Shown here in pieces: positions 7,665-15,962 of a stretch of DNA of 29,405 bases (its first letter is position 1; each line of letters opens with the position of its first letter). Both the position numbers and the translations under genes were made by a program. The stretch is from Lachnospiraceae bacterium. GTDB taxonomy: Bacteria > Bacillota > Clostridia > Lachnospirales > Lachnospiraceae. Location of the stretch: contig DLZQ01000055.1 of the NCBI GenBank assembly GCA_003447295.1, forward strand, positions 43,165 through 72,569. The letters run 5' to 3'. Under the pieces are notes generated by a model. It had not been told where the DNA came from. It saw nothing but the letters and a program-made list of their open reading frames with translations, and did not search any database.

Positions 7665-9589
7665 CCTGCATATTTATTCTTTAATAAGGTATCTGCCACC
7701 ATAAACCACATCAATAAAAATGCTGCCACACACAGAGACAGATACAATTTAATCTGCACTGACTGGAAATGTCCGCGATACGTGATTCCGGACAGCGGTG
7801 CGATATCCGGCAGCTGTTCACCGTTTAAATAAGCTCTGCCGTATTCCGCCTGGGGCTTTTCACCCTCCGGAGTTACCAGCAGAATGACTCCGGCAGCATT
7901 ATCCCGCACCGCCACCTTCATCTGATAGGTTTTACCTGCGGTCAGCTTCCAGTCTGTCAGCTGCATTTCAAATACTGTATCTTCATAAGTCTCTATGGGA
8001 GTTATCTCCTCCCCACAGAGGGTCTCTCCGTCATATACTCCGATCACCAGGTCTCCGTCCGTGGACCCATTCGGTTTCACACAGAACGTAAATCCCTTCA
8101 CATTATTCACTACAGGAGTAAATTCAAATTCCAGTGTATCTCCCTGTACCAGGGGAAACTCTTCATTATCTCCTCCGTTGATATCCATCCTGTCTTCCAT
8201 GGCAAGTCTGGAAGCTCCCAGTCCCACTGCCAGGCAGCATATAAGCACTGCGACTCTTTTCACCAGGTCAGCCACAGCGATCTTCGCCTTACCTTCAATG
8301 CTTTCTTCACTGCTTTTATCCAGGCAGCCGCAGACGAACAACATAAACCCAAGCAATGATGCCCCATAGACTCTGTAAGTAAACAGATGGTGATAGCTGG
8401 TATGTGTATTCATAATAAAATACCATGCCGGAGAGGTTAAAGTCACTGCCGCAAATATCAGTTGTTCTGTTTTTATCCGGAATCCTCCCCGCAGGAATCC
8501 GCAGATGAGCACTACGATCCATGCGAGTAATATCAGAATAAACAGAGGAAACAGATAATGTCTGAAATTGTTATACAGTGTATCGATCCTGCAATAGGTC
8601 TGGTGCAGCAGTCTGTTCTCATCGGGCATTCCACTGAACAGATGATTGAATACCGCGCCGATACCGTTGTCAAGGATCGAAGGACCACATACAATCGTCT
8701 CTACGACCCATTTTACACCAAAGAATCCACCCCAGCCGATCACATAGGAAATACCACCGCCAAATAACAGTGTGATCCGCTCCTTCAGATTCACCTTCTC
8801 TCCTGCCGCCACCAACAGCCAGCAGAACGGGAATGCGAAGCTAAGTAACGGATAGGTCAGGAAATCAAAATAGCAGGTCACAATTCCCAGAAACAAAAAC
8901 AGATAATATCTTCTGTTTTTCTCCAGGATCCAGTCCGTCTTCAGCAGAACAAACAAACTTCCCAGCATAGCAACATAAAATACCGGCGAATTCTGCAGTG
9001 ACATGGCAGTGGCTGCCGGTGTCAGGAACGCACAGGAGCAGAAAAATGCCAGTAGATATCTTTTCTGTCCCGTCGCCTTATAGATGGCATAGCCTACACA
9101 TCCCATGATAAACAGCTGGGCAAAGCTGTTGACCAACAGATAATCCCAGTAGTCCATGAAATAGAAGAGGGGACGCAGAATAGCGACATAACCGTGCCAG
9201 TATCTTCCGTAATCATTCATATCCGCCGCACGTTTGATGGCGGATTCCTCTCCTTCATTATAGCAATTGTTCAGGATCGTCCGGTCTGTGGCATCATCCA
9301 GGGTTCCGATCTCATAGGAAGTGAAGAATGGAATGTACTGGGTATAGCGGTTATTGACCAGGGGTGCCCAACCCATCTGCTCGCTGTACTCAAACGTAGA
9401 ATCCTTCGATTCCTGATTGACCGGAATATGATAGGCAAAAGTCAGGAGCAGGATCCCAACCACTCCCGCTGCGATCAAAATTCCAATATATTTTACAAAA
9501 AAACCGATCCATATTCTGAACAGTGACTTCTGTTTGGAAACATCTTTGGTAGCGTTCAATTTTGTCTTCTCCCTCATCGTAGAATTCAT
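7637..9589 (-). CDS. Multi-pass membrane protein with C-terminal beta domain, possibly GT-C-like
   Basis: The 650-residue protein has a basic cytoplasmic N-terminus, a first membrane helix (about 30-53), and a large outer loop rich in Asp/Glu/Tyr (YTQYIPFFTSYEIGTLDD). About ten more helices follow up to roughly residue 450. Next come a soluble, beta-rich domain (about 470-610) resembling a carbohydrate-binding jelly roll, and a final helix. An acidic loop after helix 1, many helices and an external beta domain fit GT-C-type glycosyltransferases or polysaccharide polymerases, but no motif proves it. The start is uncertain: ATG 9589 has only GGAATGAT upstream, and codon 5 (ATG) or codon 11 (TTG, after AGGGAG) are alternatives. 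It has its own promoter and is not clearly in an operon. Confidence 0.7.
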   Translation of the reverse strand: MNSTMREKTKLNATKDVSKQKSLFRIWIGFFVKYIGILIAAGVVGILLLTFAYHIPVNQESKDSTFEYSEQMGWAPLVNNRYTQYIPFFTSYEIGTLDDATDRTILNNCYNEGEESAIKRAADMNDYGRYWHGYVAILRPLFYFMDYWDYLLVNSFAQLFIMGCVGYAIYKATGQKRYLLAFFCSCAFLTPAATAMSLQNSPVFYVAMLGSLFVLLKTDWILEKNRRYYLFLFLGIVTCYFDFLTYPLLSFAFPFCWLLVAAGEKVNLKERITLLFGGGISYVIGWGGFFGVKWVVETIVCGPSILDNGIGAVFNHLFSGMPDENRLLHQTYCRIDTLYNNFRHYLFPLFILILLAWIVVLICGFLRGGFRIKTEQLIFAAVTLTSPAWYFIMNTHTSYHHLFTYRVYGASLLGFMLFVCGCLDKSSEESIEGKAKIAVADLVKRVAVLICCLAVGLGASRLAMEDRMDINGGDNEEFPLVQGDTLEFEFTPVVNNVKGFTFCVKPNGSTDGDLVIGVYDGETLCGEEITPIETYEDTVFEMQLTDWKLTAGKTYQMKVAVRDNAAGVILLVTPEGEKPQAEYGRAYLNGEQLPDIAPLSGITYRGHFQSVQIKLYLSLCVAAFLLMWFMVADTLLKNKYAGCIKESKPL

Positions 9590-9605
9590 TACTTTATCAT
9601 TCCAA

Positions 9606-9634
9606 AGTATAGCATATTACTTTCCTGTCGACAA
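9606..9634 (-). promoter_or_regulatory. Extended -10 promoter of the membrane protein gene
   Basis: On the minus strand, TTGTCG (9634-9629), a 17-base spacer ending in TGC, and TATACT (9611-9606) form an extended -10 promoter just after the stop of the fusion-kinase gene and 17 bases before the membrane protein ATG. Confidence 0.7.
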
Positions 9635-9643
9635 GTAAGCATC

Positions 9644-10786
9644 CTACACCGGATCTGCTCCTGCGTTTTTTCCATCCGCAGTCGCAATCAGGCGTCTGAG
9701 TTCCTCCGCACCGCTGGCATAATTTCCCTCTATGATATCATTATGAATAACATGATCGCAGATCTTGCGGTTCCGCTTCTCCGCGTCGATGGACAGGATC
9801 CGCAGGGTCTTTTCCTCGGTGTCGTAATCGGAGTCAATAATATCCGCGATCAGTTTTTCCTTATCTCTTGCCACATAGATGATATGGGTGGGGAAAGAAC
9901 GTTTCATGGCAATGGCACCACACATATCCACCGGGATCACGGCAAACTTTCCCTGATCTAACAGTTCCTGAATATCTTCCTTCCTCGTGCCGTACCGTAC
10001 ACCGGCATAAGCTGTTTTTTCAAAAAAGTTCATCTGATCGAAGGCTTCTTCCGACACATACCGGTGTCCGTAACGTTCCGGCTCCGTGCAATAATTCACC
10101 GGGCGCACAAACAACTGCTCCGCGCCGATACTATCTGTCGTATTTCCACCTTTGCTGCCGCACAGTGCTTCCGTGATCTCCCGTTTGCCGGAACCGGAAG
10201 GGCCCACCAGTGCCAGTACCGCCGGCGCGGTGATCTTCTCCGGCTTCGAAGTAGAAGCCTTCATGATCTGCCGCACCAGTGACACGAATTCCGCCATGGT
10301 ATTCACAGACAGGAGACCTGTCATTTTGGCATTCCATGGCTTCCGCATCAACACCGGATACTCTGCCTTGCTGTCCAAAATATTGTGAATGGCATCATCC
10401 AGTACAATGTCAAAATGGACTCGGTCCTTGGCGCTTCCCAAAATGATATTTTCCGGTGGGAATTCCGGGAACTGGGTCATGATCTGCTCCGCCCGCACTC
10501 CCATAAACCGCGGCGACACCGCCGTAATAAAAAAAACATCCGCAATCTGCATCAGCCGGCGGATCCCACGTTTTGTCTCCTCCGTAGGAATCTGCCGGCT
10601 GTACAGCTCGGGATCGTTATAGAATTCTTTGATCACTGAAGTCCGACCCTCATTGGCCCAGGAAGTGATCTCTTCCAGGCGGTAAGGTTCCGCCGGGTGA
10701 TATTTTTCATTTGCCATACGAATGGCAATACTGTTAAACGGGGCGGTGACATCGTCCCAATCGATACCAATGCTAGGTCTGAGCAT
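9644..10786 (-). CDS. HAD 5'-nucleotidase-like / guanylate kinase-like fusion protein
   Basis: The longer frame opens with GTG 10801 without a ribosome site. ATG 10786 follows GAGGAA by 7 bases, so I use it: 380 residues. The N-terminal half (1-185) is a HAD fold like 5'(3')-deoxyribonucleotidases: motif I IGIDWDD (Asp9, Asp11), motif II FFITAVS, a Lys-bearing MRKPWN segment, and motif IV VLDDAIHN. The C-terminal half (about 188-375) is guanylate kinase-like: P-loop GPSGSGK (195-201), the RYVSEEAFDQM and YGTRKEDI segments of the nucleotide-binding region, and a lid-like RILSIDAEKRN. The fusion joins a phosphate-removing and a phosphate-adding fold in one chain. Nucleotide control is a reasonable guess; the substrate is unknown. 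It follows the P-loop kinase gene by 114 bases on the same strand. Confidence 0.75.
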   Translation of the reverse strand: MLRPSIGIDWDDVTAPFNSIAIRMANEKYHPAEPYRLEEITSWANEGRTSVIKEFYNDPELYSRQIPTEETKRGIRRLMQIADVFFITAVSPRFMGVRAEQIMTQFPEFPPENIILGSAKDRVHFDIVLDDAIHNILDSKAEYPVLMRKPWNAKMTGLLSVNTMAEFVSLVRQIMKASTSKPEKITAPAVLALVGPSGSGKREITEALCGSKGGNTTDSIGAEQLFVRPVNYCTEPERYGHRYVSEEAFDQMNFFEKTAYAGVRYGTRKEDIQELLDQGKFAVIPVDMCGAIAMKRSFPTHIIYVARDKEKLIADIIDSDYDTEEKTLRILSIDAEKRNRKICDHVIHNDIIEGNYASGAEELRRLIATADGKNAGADPV

Positions 10787-10900
10787 GCTGTGTTTCCTCA
10801 CTTTTACGCTTTTACGTATACATTCCTGCTGTCATGTACAATCTGTATCTAGCATAGCATAAACCGCCACACAGCACAATCCATACCGGATCAGATATTC

Positions 10901-11500
10901 CTAACCCTTCATGGTCTCTTCCAGAATATGCAGACAATTCTGCATGGATGTTTCAAATTCTTCCTCATTGTTATTTTTAAACAAAATCAGATCGTCCTTC
11001 GCCTTAGGATCATCCAGATTCTTCGGGATAGAGAAATCGCAGGATGCAATATACTCATCCCAGTGTGCCAGCTTCCAGGTATCTCGGTCGGAATTTCTGG
11101 CAATCATACGCTCATGCACGATCTCAGGAGATGTTTCTACCCATACGACTACCAGGGTGGCATTTTTCTCTGCCAGTTTAGCTTTCAGGTTATGAATATA
11201 ATCCATATCCCTGATCTCCTGTGTGAAGGGGGCATTGATCAGTACAATATCGTCATAGTCCAACGCCTCCATGGCCAGATCCACGACGCACTCATACTCG
11301 TAGTCACGGATATTTTTTTCAAAAAAATCACTGCTTCTGTCATAAGGCTGTCCCGCTACCACAAAGATCTGTTTTGACAAAGTGATTAATGTATCCTTAT
11401 CCAAATATACAACGTGCTGCAGTCTTTTTGCCAATGCTTTGGAAATGTATGTCTTTCCGCAGGCCGGCGGTGATGTTACCAGGATCAGTTTCTTAACCAT
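10901..11500 (-). CDS. P-loop kinase-like ATPase (AAA_33 type)
   Basis: This 199-residue soluble protein has an N-terminal Walker A (TSPPACGKT, 9-17), a DKDTLI segment after strand 2, and a LVVVWVETSPEIVHERMIARNSDRD segment with lid arginines. This is the pattern of small nucleotide- or sugar-kinase-like AAA_33 proteins. The substrate cannot be told. It is unlike a zeta toxin operon, because no small antitoxin gene precedes it. AAAGGAAG lies 6 bases before the ATG at 11500, and a promoter with a perfect TTGACA lies at 11555-11583. It may be transcribed together with the HAD/guanylate kinase-like fusion downstream; the two could act in one nucleotide or cofactor route. Confidence 0.75.
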   Translation of the reverse strand: MVKKLILVTSPPACGKTYISKALAKRLQHVVYLDKDTLITLSKQIFVVAGQPYDRSSDFFEKNIRDYEYECVVDLAMEALDYDDIVLINAPFTQEIRDMDYIHNLKAKLAEKNATLVVVWVETSPEIVHERMIARNSDRDTWKLAHWDEYIASCDFSIPKNLDDPKAKDDLILFKNNNEEEFETSMQNCLHILEETMKG

Positions 11501-11554
11501 AAAAATCTTCCTTTCTGATATGTATTGTTTATTATTCCCCGTCCCTTTTCATTA

Positions 11555-11583
11555 GATATATCGCGATTTTTGGAGATTGTCAA
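11555..11583 (-). promoter_or_regulatory. Promoter of the P-loop kinase gene
   Basis: On the minus strand, a perfect TTGACA (11583-11578), a 17-base spacer and TATATC (11560-11555) lie 55 bases before the ATG. It stands back to back with the plus-strand promoter of the coiled-coil gene. Confidence 0.75.
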
Positions 11584-11642
11584 CTATTTATCAAACTTTT
11601 TTTGTGATAATGCACAACGACTCTTTTCTCTGTATTGCACAA

Positions 11643-11671
11643 TTGTCAGCGCTTTCGAACTATGCTAGTAT
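11643..11671 (+). promoter_or_regulatory. Extended -10 promoter of the coiled-coil protein gene
   Basis: TTGTCA (11643-11648), a 17-base spacer ending in TGC and TAGTAT (11666-11671) form an extended -10 promoter, 10 bases before the ribosome site GGAGGG (11681-11686). Confidence 0.65.
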
Positions 11672-11692
11672 ACTGGTACAGGAGGGATGTAT

Positions 11693-12094
11693 ATGACCAA
11701 CCGGGAATTATTAGAAGCTATCGTAATCAAATTAGACCACATAGATCAACGACTTGACAAAGTAGAGCAGCGGCTTGACAAAGTAGAGCAGCGGCTTGAC
11801 AAATTAGAGCAGCGGCTTGACACGCTGGAGCAACGATTCGATTCACTGGAACAACGGGTTTCCAATTTAGAATCCGGTCAGATTTCCATGGAACGCCGCA
11901 TCACTAATATAGAATTGACACTTGAAAATGAAGTTTGCCGTAATATATGTACGATCGCAGAGGCTCATTTAGATTTATCCCGCAAATTCGATCAGGCATT
12001 AAAAGTCAAAGAAGATGACGAATTGATACGTATCCGTCTCAACGTATTAGAAAATGATGTCCGCAAAATAAAACAACGGCTCGAGATTGCATAG
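11693..12094 (+). CDS. Small coiled-coil protein with heptad repeats
   Basis: GGAGGG at 11681-11686 sits 6 bases before ATG 11693. The in-frame ATG at 11687 touches the ribosome site, so the protein has 133 residues. Residues 15-60 are a run of QRLDKVE heptads (leucine and valine at the a and d positions), which predicts a parallel coiled coil and thus oligomerisation. The second half, with ELTLENEVCRNI, AEAHLDLSRKFDQAL and NVLENDVRKIKQRL, is also helical and is the more conserved-looking part. There is no signal peptide or membrane helix. I know similar short heptad proteins from Lachnospiraceae genomes, but no function. It has its own promoter and terminator, so it is a single-gene unit. 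Confidence 0.8.
   Translation: MTNRELLEAIVIKLDHIDQRLDKVEQRLDKVEQRLDKLEQRLDTLEQRFDSLEQRVSNLESGQISMERRITNIELTLENEVCRNICTIAEAHLDLSRKFDQALKVKEDDELIRIRLNVLENDVRKIKQRLEIA
11750..11854 (+). repeat. Five tandem 21-base repeats encoding heptads
   Basis: The 21-base unit starting CGGCTTGACAAAGTAGAGCA is repeated five times. Units 1-3 are almost identical and units 4-5 have diverged. Each unit codes one seven-residue heptad, so the coiled coil can gain or lose whole heptads by slippage without a frameshift. Confidence 0.9.
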
Positions 12095-12108
12095 TCTATT
12101 TCTATCAT

Positions 12109-12139
12109 TACCTCATCTTAGCAGATGGGGTATTTTTTT
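12109..12139 (+). terminator. Rho-independent terminator of the coiled-coil gene
   Basis: TACCTCATCT (12109-12118) pairs with AGATGGGGTA (12123-12132) over 10 bases with one G-U pair and a 4-base loop, followed by seven Ts (12133-12139). Confidence 0.88.
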
Positions 12140-12150
12140 ATTCCTATTTT

Positions 12151-12181
12151 TGTTGACTTGTCAACATCCTTATGCTACACT
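12151..12181 (+). promoter_or_regulatory. marR promoter with overlapping palindromic operator
   Basis: The promoter is TTGACT (12153-12158), a 17-base spacer ending in TGC, and TACACT (12176-12181). The -35 box lies inside a perfect palindrome, TGTTGAC-TT-GTCAACA (12151-12166, 7-base arms). MarR proteins bind such palindromes and commonly repress their own gene, so this is probably the operator. A further half-site-like TATCAACA lies at 12196-12203. Confidence 0.75.
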
Positions 12182-12222
12182 TCATAAAGTTGCTGTATCA
12201 ACATTTTACAGGAGGATTGTCC

Positions 12223-12693
12223 ATGCAGGATCGTTTTGAAAGATTCGTTGTATCGATCACGGAATTGCACCGTTATCTGCAGAAATTAAAAGAACTGGAA
12301 ATGGGGCAATTAGACTTAAAAGCAGGTTACACTATGTGTCTGTATCACCTGGGAAAACATCCGGAGGGGCTGACCGCCACACAGCTGACAGAGCTTTGCA
12401 AGGAAGATAAAGCTGCCATTTCCCGAACATTAAGCCAGTTAAGTGCCAAAGGGCTGGTATCCTGTGAACTGCCGGAAAACAAGCGTTCCTACCGCACTTT
12501 ATACTATCTGACCGAGGAAGGCAGCACTGTAGTCAGAAAAATAGGTTCCCGGATCTACTCTGCACTGGCTCACGGCGGAGACGGCATGACAGAGGAACAG
12601 CGGGTGAATCTCTACGATTCCCTGGAGAGGATCTCCCATAATCTGGAACAGTACCTTGCTGAGTTCCCTTCCGAGTATCCACCCAAAAAATGA
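12223..12693 (+). CDS. MarR-family transcriptional regulator
   Basis: GGAGGA (12211-12216) sits 6 bases before ATG 12223. The upstream in-frame ATG at 12172 lies inside the promoter and cannot be used. The 156-residue protein has a helical N-terminus for dimerisation, then the winged helix (about 55-115): LTATQLTELCKEDKAAISRT holds the recognition helix, and LPENKRSYRTLYYLTEEG the wing with its basic residues. A C-terminal dimer helix follows. MarR proteins usually bind a small ligand or sense oxidation, then leave the DNA. The ligand is not evident. No transporter gene follows; degV starts 54 bases later on the same strand and is the obvious possible target besides marR itself. Confidence 0.88.
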   Translation: MQDRFERFVVSITELHRYLQKLKELEMGQLDLKAGYTMCLYHLGKHPEGLTATQLTELCKEDKAAISRTLSQLSAKGLVSCELPENKRSYRTLYYLTEEGSTVVRKIGSRIYSALAHGGDGMTEEQRVNLYDSLERISHNLEQYLAEFPSEYPPKK

Positions 12694-12747
12694 GCAGGAA
12701 GAAACATTCAGCTGCCAAACTATAATAAAAAGAATAGGAATATTATC

Positions 12748-13590
12748 ATGGAAAAAATACGTTTTATCACAGACTCCGCATCTGATATGAACCATCCCAG
12801 GGAGGATGTCACCATCCTGCCGTTGCACATCCGCTTCGGCGACGACGAATATGCGGACGGAGTCACCATCAGTCACAGAGAATTCTACGAAAAGCTGATC
12901 GAATGTGACACTCTCCCCACCACCAGCCTGGTATCTCCTGCTGTCTTTGAAGCCGCTTATGAGCAGGCAGTCTCCGCGGGGGAGACCGTCATCGTGATCA
13001 CCATCTCCGGTAAATTGTCCGGCACCTGCCAGAGTGCCCGGATCGCTGCTGAAGATTATGAGGGTAAGGTATTCGTCGTAGACAGCATGAATGCCACCAT
13101 AGGAGAACGCATTCTGGTAGAGTATGGTCTGCAATTAAAGGATCAGGGAAAATCCGCAGAAGAAATTGTCAGCATTCTCGAAAAGGAGAAATCCAAGATC
13201 CACACCATGGGACTTCTGGACACTTTGGAATACCTGAAAAAAGGCGGACGAATCTCCTCTACCGTGGCATTCATTGGTGGTGCACTGGCCATCAAGCCTG
13301 TGGTCGCTGTCTCAGACGGCGAGATCATTATGCTCGGGAAAGCCCGCGGTTCCAAAAACGGCAGTAACTTCCTGATCCGTGAGATAGAAAAAGCTGACGG
13401 TGTAGATTTCTCCCGCCCCTTCTGTCTGGGTTATACCGGTCTGAGTGATGAGCTGTTGCAAAAATACATTCACGACAGCGAACATCTGTGGAAAGATTAC
13501 GCAAAGGAACTTCCCATCAGTACTCTGGGCGCCACCATCGGAACCCACGTAGGTCCCGGTGCTGTAGCGGTTGCCTTTTTTGAACACTAA
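12748..13590 (+). CDS. DegV family fatty-acid-binding protein
   Basis: The 280-residue protein is a typical DegV (FakB-like) protein, which holds a fatty acid in a buried cleft and, in FakA/FakB systems, presents it for phosphorylation. The hallmarks are FITDSASDM at the N-terminus, PTTSLVSP (Thr59, Ser60, which touch the carboxylate in the family), ITISGKLSGTCQSA, and LDTLEYLKKGGRIS in the middle. The C-terminus has the GTHVGPGAVAVAFF block. AGGAA lies 7 bases before the ATG. It may be co-transcribed with marR. No fakA-like kinase gene is in the window. It ends at a terminator shared with cstA. Confidence 0.92.
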   Translation: MEKIRFITDSASDMNHPREDVTILPLHIRFGDDEYADGVTISHREFYEKLIECDTLPTTSLVSPAVFEAAYEQAVSAGETVIVITISGKLSGTCQSARIAAEDYEGKVFVVDSMNATIGERILVEYGLQLKDQGKSAEEIVSILEKEKSKIHTMGLLDTLEYLKKGGRISSTVAFIGGALAIKPVVAVSDGEIIMLGKARGSKNGSNFLIREIEKADGVDFSRPFCLGYTGLSDELLQKYIHDSEHLWKDYAKELPISTLGATIGTHVGPGAVAVAFFEH

Positions 13591-13609
13591 AAGATAGAAC
13601 TAAATATAA

Positions 13610-13642
13610 AAATCCCGAAGGCTTTCACAGTCTCCGGGATTT
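13610..13642. terminator. Bidirectional terminator between degV and cstA
   Basis: AAATCCCG (13610-13617) pairs with CGGGATTT (13635-13642). T-rich sequence follows on both strands, so it can end transcription of degV (plus) and of cstA (minus). Confidence 0.8.
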
Positions 13643-13666
13643 CTTATTTGTCTTTTGTTTCTCTGA

Positions 13667-15400
13667 TTAAGCTGCCTTCTTTGCTTTCTTTTCTTTCATC
13701 TGCTTAACGAAGGTCCGTGCACCTTCCACTACCAGGAAGATTGCCAGAACTGCCATTGCAGCTGCGAAGAACAGCTGGAACCAGTCACCCCATGCAGCAG
13801 TGCCGGCACCGATTGCCTTGCACTTGTTGATCACGGTGATCACCAGGCTGGTCAGGGTTGCAGCAAGCATGAATACCATAGGGAAGAAGAACATCTTGTT
13901 GTTCTTGCCAACTTCACCCAGCCATGCAGCTACTGCCATCAGAGCGATACCTGCGAGCAGCTGGTTCGCTGCACCGAACAGACCCCAGATCTGGCTTAAG
14001 GACAGACCGCCGAGGATACAGCCGATCACCACCATGGATACTGTACCGAACAGAGGATGAGCCAGCACCTTACGTGCGCCCTTGGCATCCTTGTAAGTAG
14101 CTTCGCCCTCCTTCAGGAACAGCTCGGAGAACATGAAACGGCTCAGACGGGTACCGGTATCCAGACTGGTCAGAGCGAATACGGATACAGACAGTGTGAG
14201 CAGTGCGTAGATGGTGCCGTATGCCTTGGAGGTCTCGGTACCGAACATGGATGCAATACCTGCAGCGAATGCAGCTGCGGGAGATCCGAACTCACCGTTT
14301 AAGTACTTCTGATATACTGCACCGACTGCTACCAGAGCGATGATACCCAGAGCAGACTCGATCAGCATGGAGCCGTAACCGATAGCCTTGGCATCCTTCT
14401 CGCTCGCTAACTGCTTGGAAGAAGTACCGGTAGCGATCAGGCTGTGGAAGCCGGAACATGCACCACAAGCTACGGTGATGAACAGCATAGGGAACAATGT
14501 CTGTCCTGCCTTAGGCTCCCAGCCATTAAACGCGGGGATATCGAATGCGACAGTACCGGTGAAAGCACCGGCAACGACACCAACGAATGCCAGACCGATC
14601 ATAGCATACAGCAGGAAACTGGACAGGTAGTCACGGGGCTGTAACAGGATCCATACAGGAACCAGGGAAGCCACTGCGATGTAAACACCTACAAATACGA
14701 TCCATGCGATACGGTTCATGGCAAAACCAACGTTCAGACCTAAAACAGTAATGGCTACGATACCGATGATACCACCGATGGTAGCGGGCAGAGTCTTAAC
14801 GCCCATTCTGTTGGTCACATAGCCATAAATAACAGCCAGAACGATGAACAGCAGAGAGATCATTGCGGTGGACTGATTACCGGTAGGATTGGTCACAAAA
14901 CCGAAAGCGGTCTTGCCGGCATCATCCGCCAGGGTCAGAAAAGTACCTGCCACAATGTTAACGAAGGAAGCGATTACCAGGATCAGCACCAGAAGTGCGA
15001 AAATGATGAAAAGCTTCTTAGCTCTGGATCCCATGGAATCCTCGATGATCTCACCTACAGATTTACCGTCATGTCTGATAGATGCGAATAAAGATCCGAA
15101 GTCCTGCAGACCGCCAAAGAAAATACCACCGATAATACACCACAGGAATACGGGAACCCATCCGAAGATGGAAGCCTGAATCGGTCCGTTGATCGGGCCT
15201 GCTCCGGCGATAGATGAAAAATGATGACCCATAAGTACAGCAGGCTTAGCTGCAACGTAATCCACACCATCTTCCTTCTCAATTGCAGGAGTCTTCTTGG
15301 TAGGATCGATGCCCCACTGTTTTGCCAGCCAGGAGCCATAGAACACATAGCCGATAAACAACAGTACAATAGCGGCTACAACGATTAATAATGCTGTCAT
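13667..15400 (-). CDS. cstA: Carbon starvation protein CstA, peptide/pyruvate-type transporter
   Basis: CstA is a multi-span inner-membrane transporter induced on carbon limitation, linked to peptide uptake and in some bacteria to pyruvate uptake. This 577-residue version has the conserved GHHFSSIAGAGPINGP block (58-73), an early FYGSWLAKQWGID motif, ACSGFHSLIATGTSSKQL near 310-330, and about 14 to 16 hydrophobic helices. It ends in a Lys-rich tail (KQMKEKKAKKAA). It is shorter than E. coli CstA (about 700 residues), as is usual in Clostridia. AGGAG lies 8 bases upstream of the ATG. The preceding 171-residue gene ends 30 bases upstream on the same strand, so the two share the promoter and cre-like site at 15963-16031. 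Confidence 0.93.
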   Translation of the reverse strand: MTALLIVVAAIVLLFIGYVFYGSWLAKQWGIDPTKKTPAIEKEDGVDYVAAKPAVLMGHHFSSIAGAGPINGPIQASIFGWVPVFLWCIIGGIFFGGLQDFGSLFASIRHDGKSVGEIIEDSMGSRAKKLFIIFALLVLILVIASFVNIVAGTFLTLADDAGKTAFGFVTNPTGNQSTAMISLLFIVLAVIYGYVTNRMGVKTLPATIGGIIGIVAITVLGLNVGFAMNRIAWIVFVGVYIAVASLVPVWILLQPRDYLSSFLLYAMIGLAFVGVVAGAFTGTVAFDIPAFNGWEPKAGQTLFPMLFITVACGACSGFHSLIATGTSSKQLASEKDAKAIGYGSMLIESALGIIALVAVGAVYQKYLNGEFGSPAAAFAAGIASMFGTETSKAYGTIYALLTLSVSVFALTSLDTGTRLSRFMFSELFLKEGEATYKDAKGARKVLAHPLFGTVSMVVIGCILGGLSLSQIWGLFGAANQLLAGIALMAVAAWLGEVGKNNKMFFFPMVFMLAATLTSLVITVINKCKAIGAGTAAWGDWFQLFFAAAMAVLAIFLVVEGARTFVKQMKEKKAKKAA

Positions 15401-15430
15401 TTGTGTTTCTCCTTTTCTTAATACACAGAT

Positions 15431-15946
15431 TTAATTTATCATTGCCTTTTTTACGAGCTTCTTCAAAATCTGTCCGTGGCGGTTGTGGACGATCCGACCC
15501 GAAGACAGCTCGACGACAATCAGACGATAATTGCTCCAGCCATGGAATCCCCAGAGGTAACTCTGATAATGCCTGCACTTTTTCACCTGTGCGAGAGCAT
15601 CCTCCCCGGCATGAGCGGTCAGAATGATCAGGACGACATCACTGTTCCTGTGATCAGAAGACGGCTGCACATTTGCAGTTCCCCGCTCCCAGGCGATAGC
15701 GTCCAGTTCCAGAAGACGTTCCTTGGATAAAGATTCTTCTGTGGCAAAATACACTGTCTCGTTGGTGTCAATATCTGCCACCTTGGCTTTCTTGATCAGA
15801 AAGTACTGCTCATTATGGGATCCGAAGATTGCTTCGGCTGCGAATGGCGGTTCTACAGCCTCTGTTTTGATATTGTAGTAAGTCTTATAAGATCGCAGGA
15901 CGCGTTCCAGCGCTTCCCCGGGAGTAAGTGTCTTTTGTAATTCCAT
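15431..15946 (-). CDS. Unrecognised protein upstream of cstA
   Basis: This 171-residue soluble protein has no membrane helix or signal peptide. AAGGAAA precedes ATG 15946. It begins with a short helix (TPGEALERVLRSYKTYYNI) and an alpha/beta body containing FGSHNEQYFLIKKAKV, TVYFATEESLSKERLLELDA and VLIILTAHAGEDALAQVKKCRHYQSYLWGFHGWSNYRLIVVEL. It ends in a basic helix (GQILKKLVKKAMIN). I do not recognise the family. The gene is the first in the cstA transcript and lies directly behind a cre-like site, so a role in CstA assembly, regulation or substrate handling is likely but unproven. The amino acid pattern looks like a stable cytoplasmic protein rather than a leader peptide. Confidence 0.7.
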   Translation of the reverse strand: MELQKTLTPGEALERVLRSYKTYYNIKTEAVEPPFAAEAIFGSHNEQYFLIKKAKVADIDTNETVYFATEESLSKERLLELDAIAWERGTANVQPSSDHRNSDVVLIILTAHAGEDALAQVKKCRHYQSYLWGFHGWSNYRLIVVELSSGRIVHNRHGQILKKLVKKAMIN

Positions 15947-15962
15947 TCTGATTTCCTTTTAA

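Noticed and set aside
10787..10900. A possible promoter for the HAD fusion gene (TTGTAC with a weak -10)
   Set aside because: The -10 candidates (TACGTA or TATACG) fit badly; co-transcription with the upstream kinase is as likely.
10901..11500. Zeta-toxin of a toxin-antitoxin pair
   Set aside because: No small antitoxin gene is adjacent, and the promoter leads straight into this gene.
11750..11854. Tandem repeats as a CRISPR array
   Set aside because: The units are directly joined with no spacers and encode heptads in frame.
12499..13134. Long open frame (211 codons) on the minus strand over marR and degV
   Set aside because: It lies antisense to two clear genes, has no family features or ribosome site, and reads like a codon-pattern shadow.
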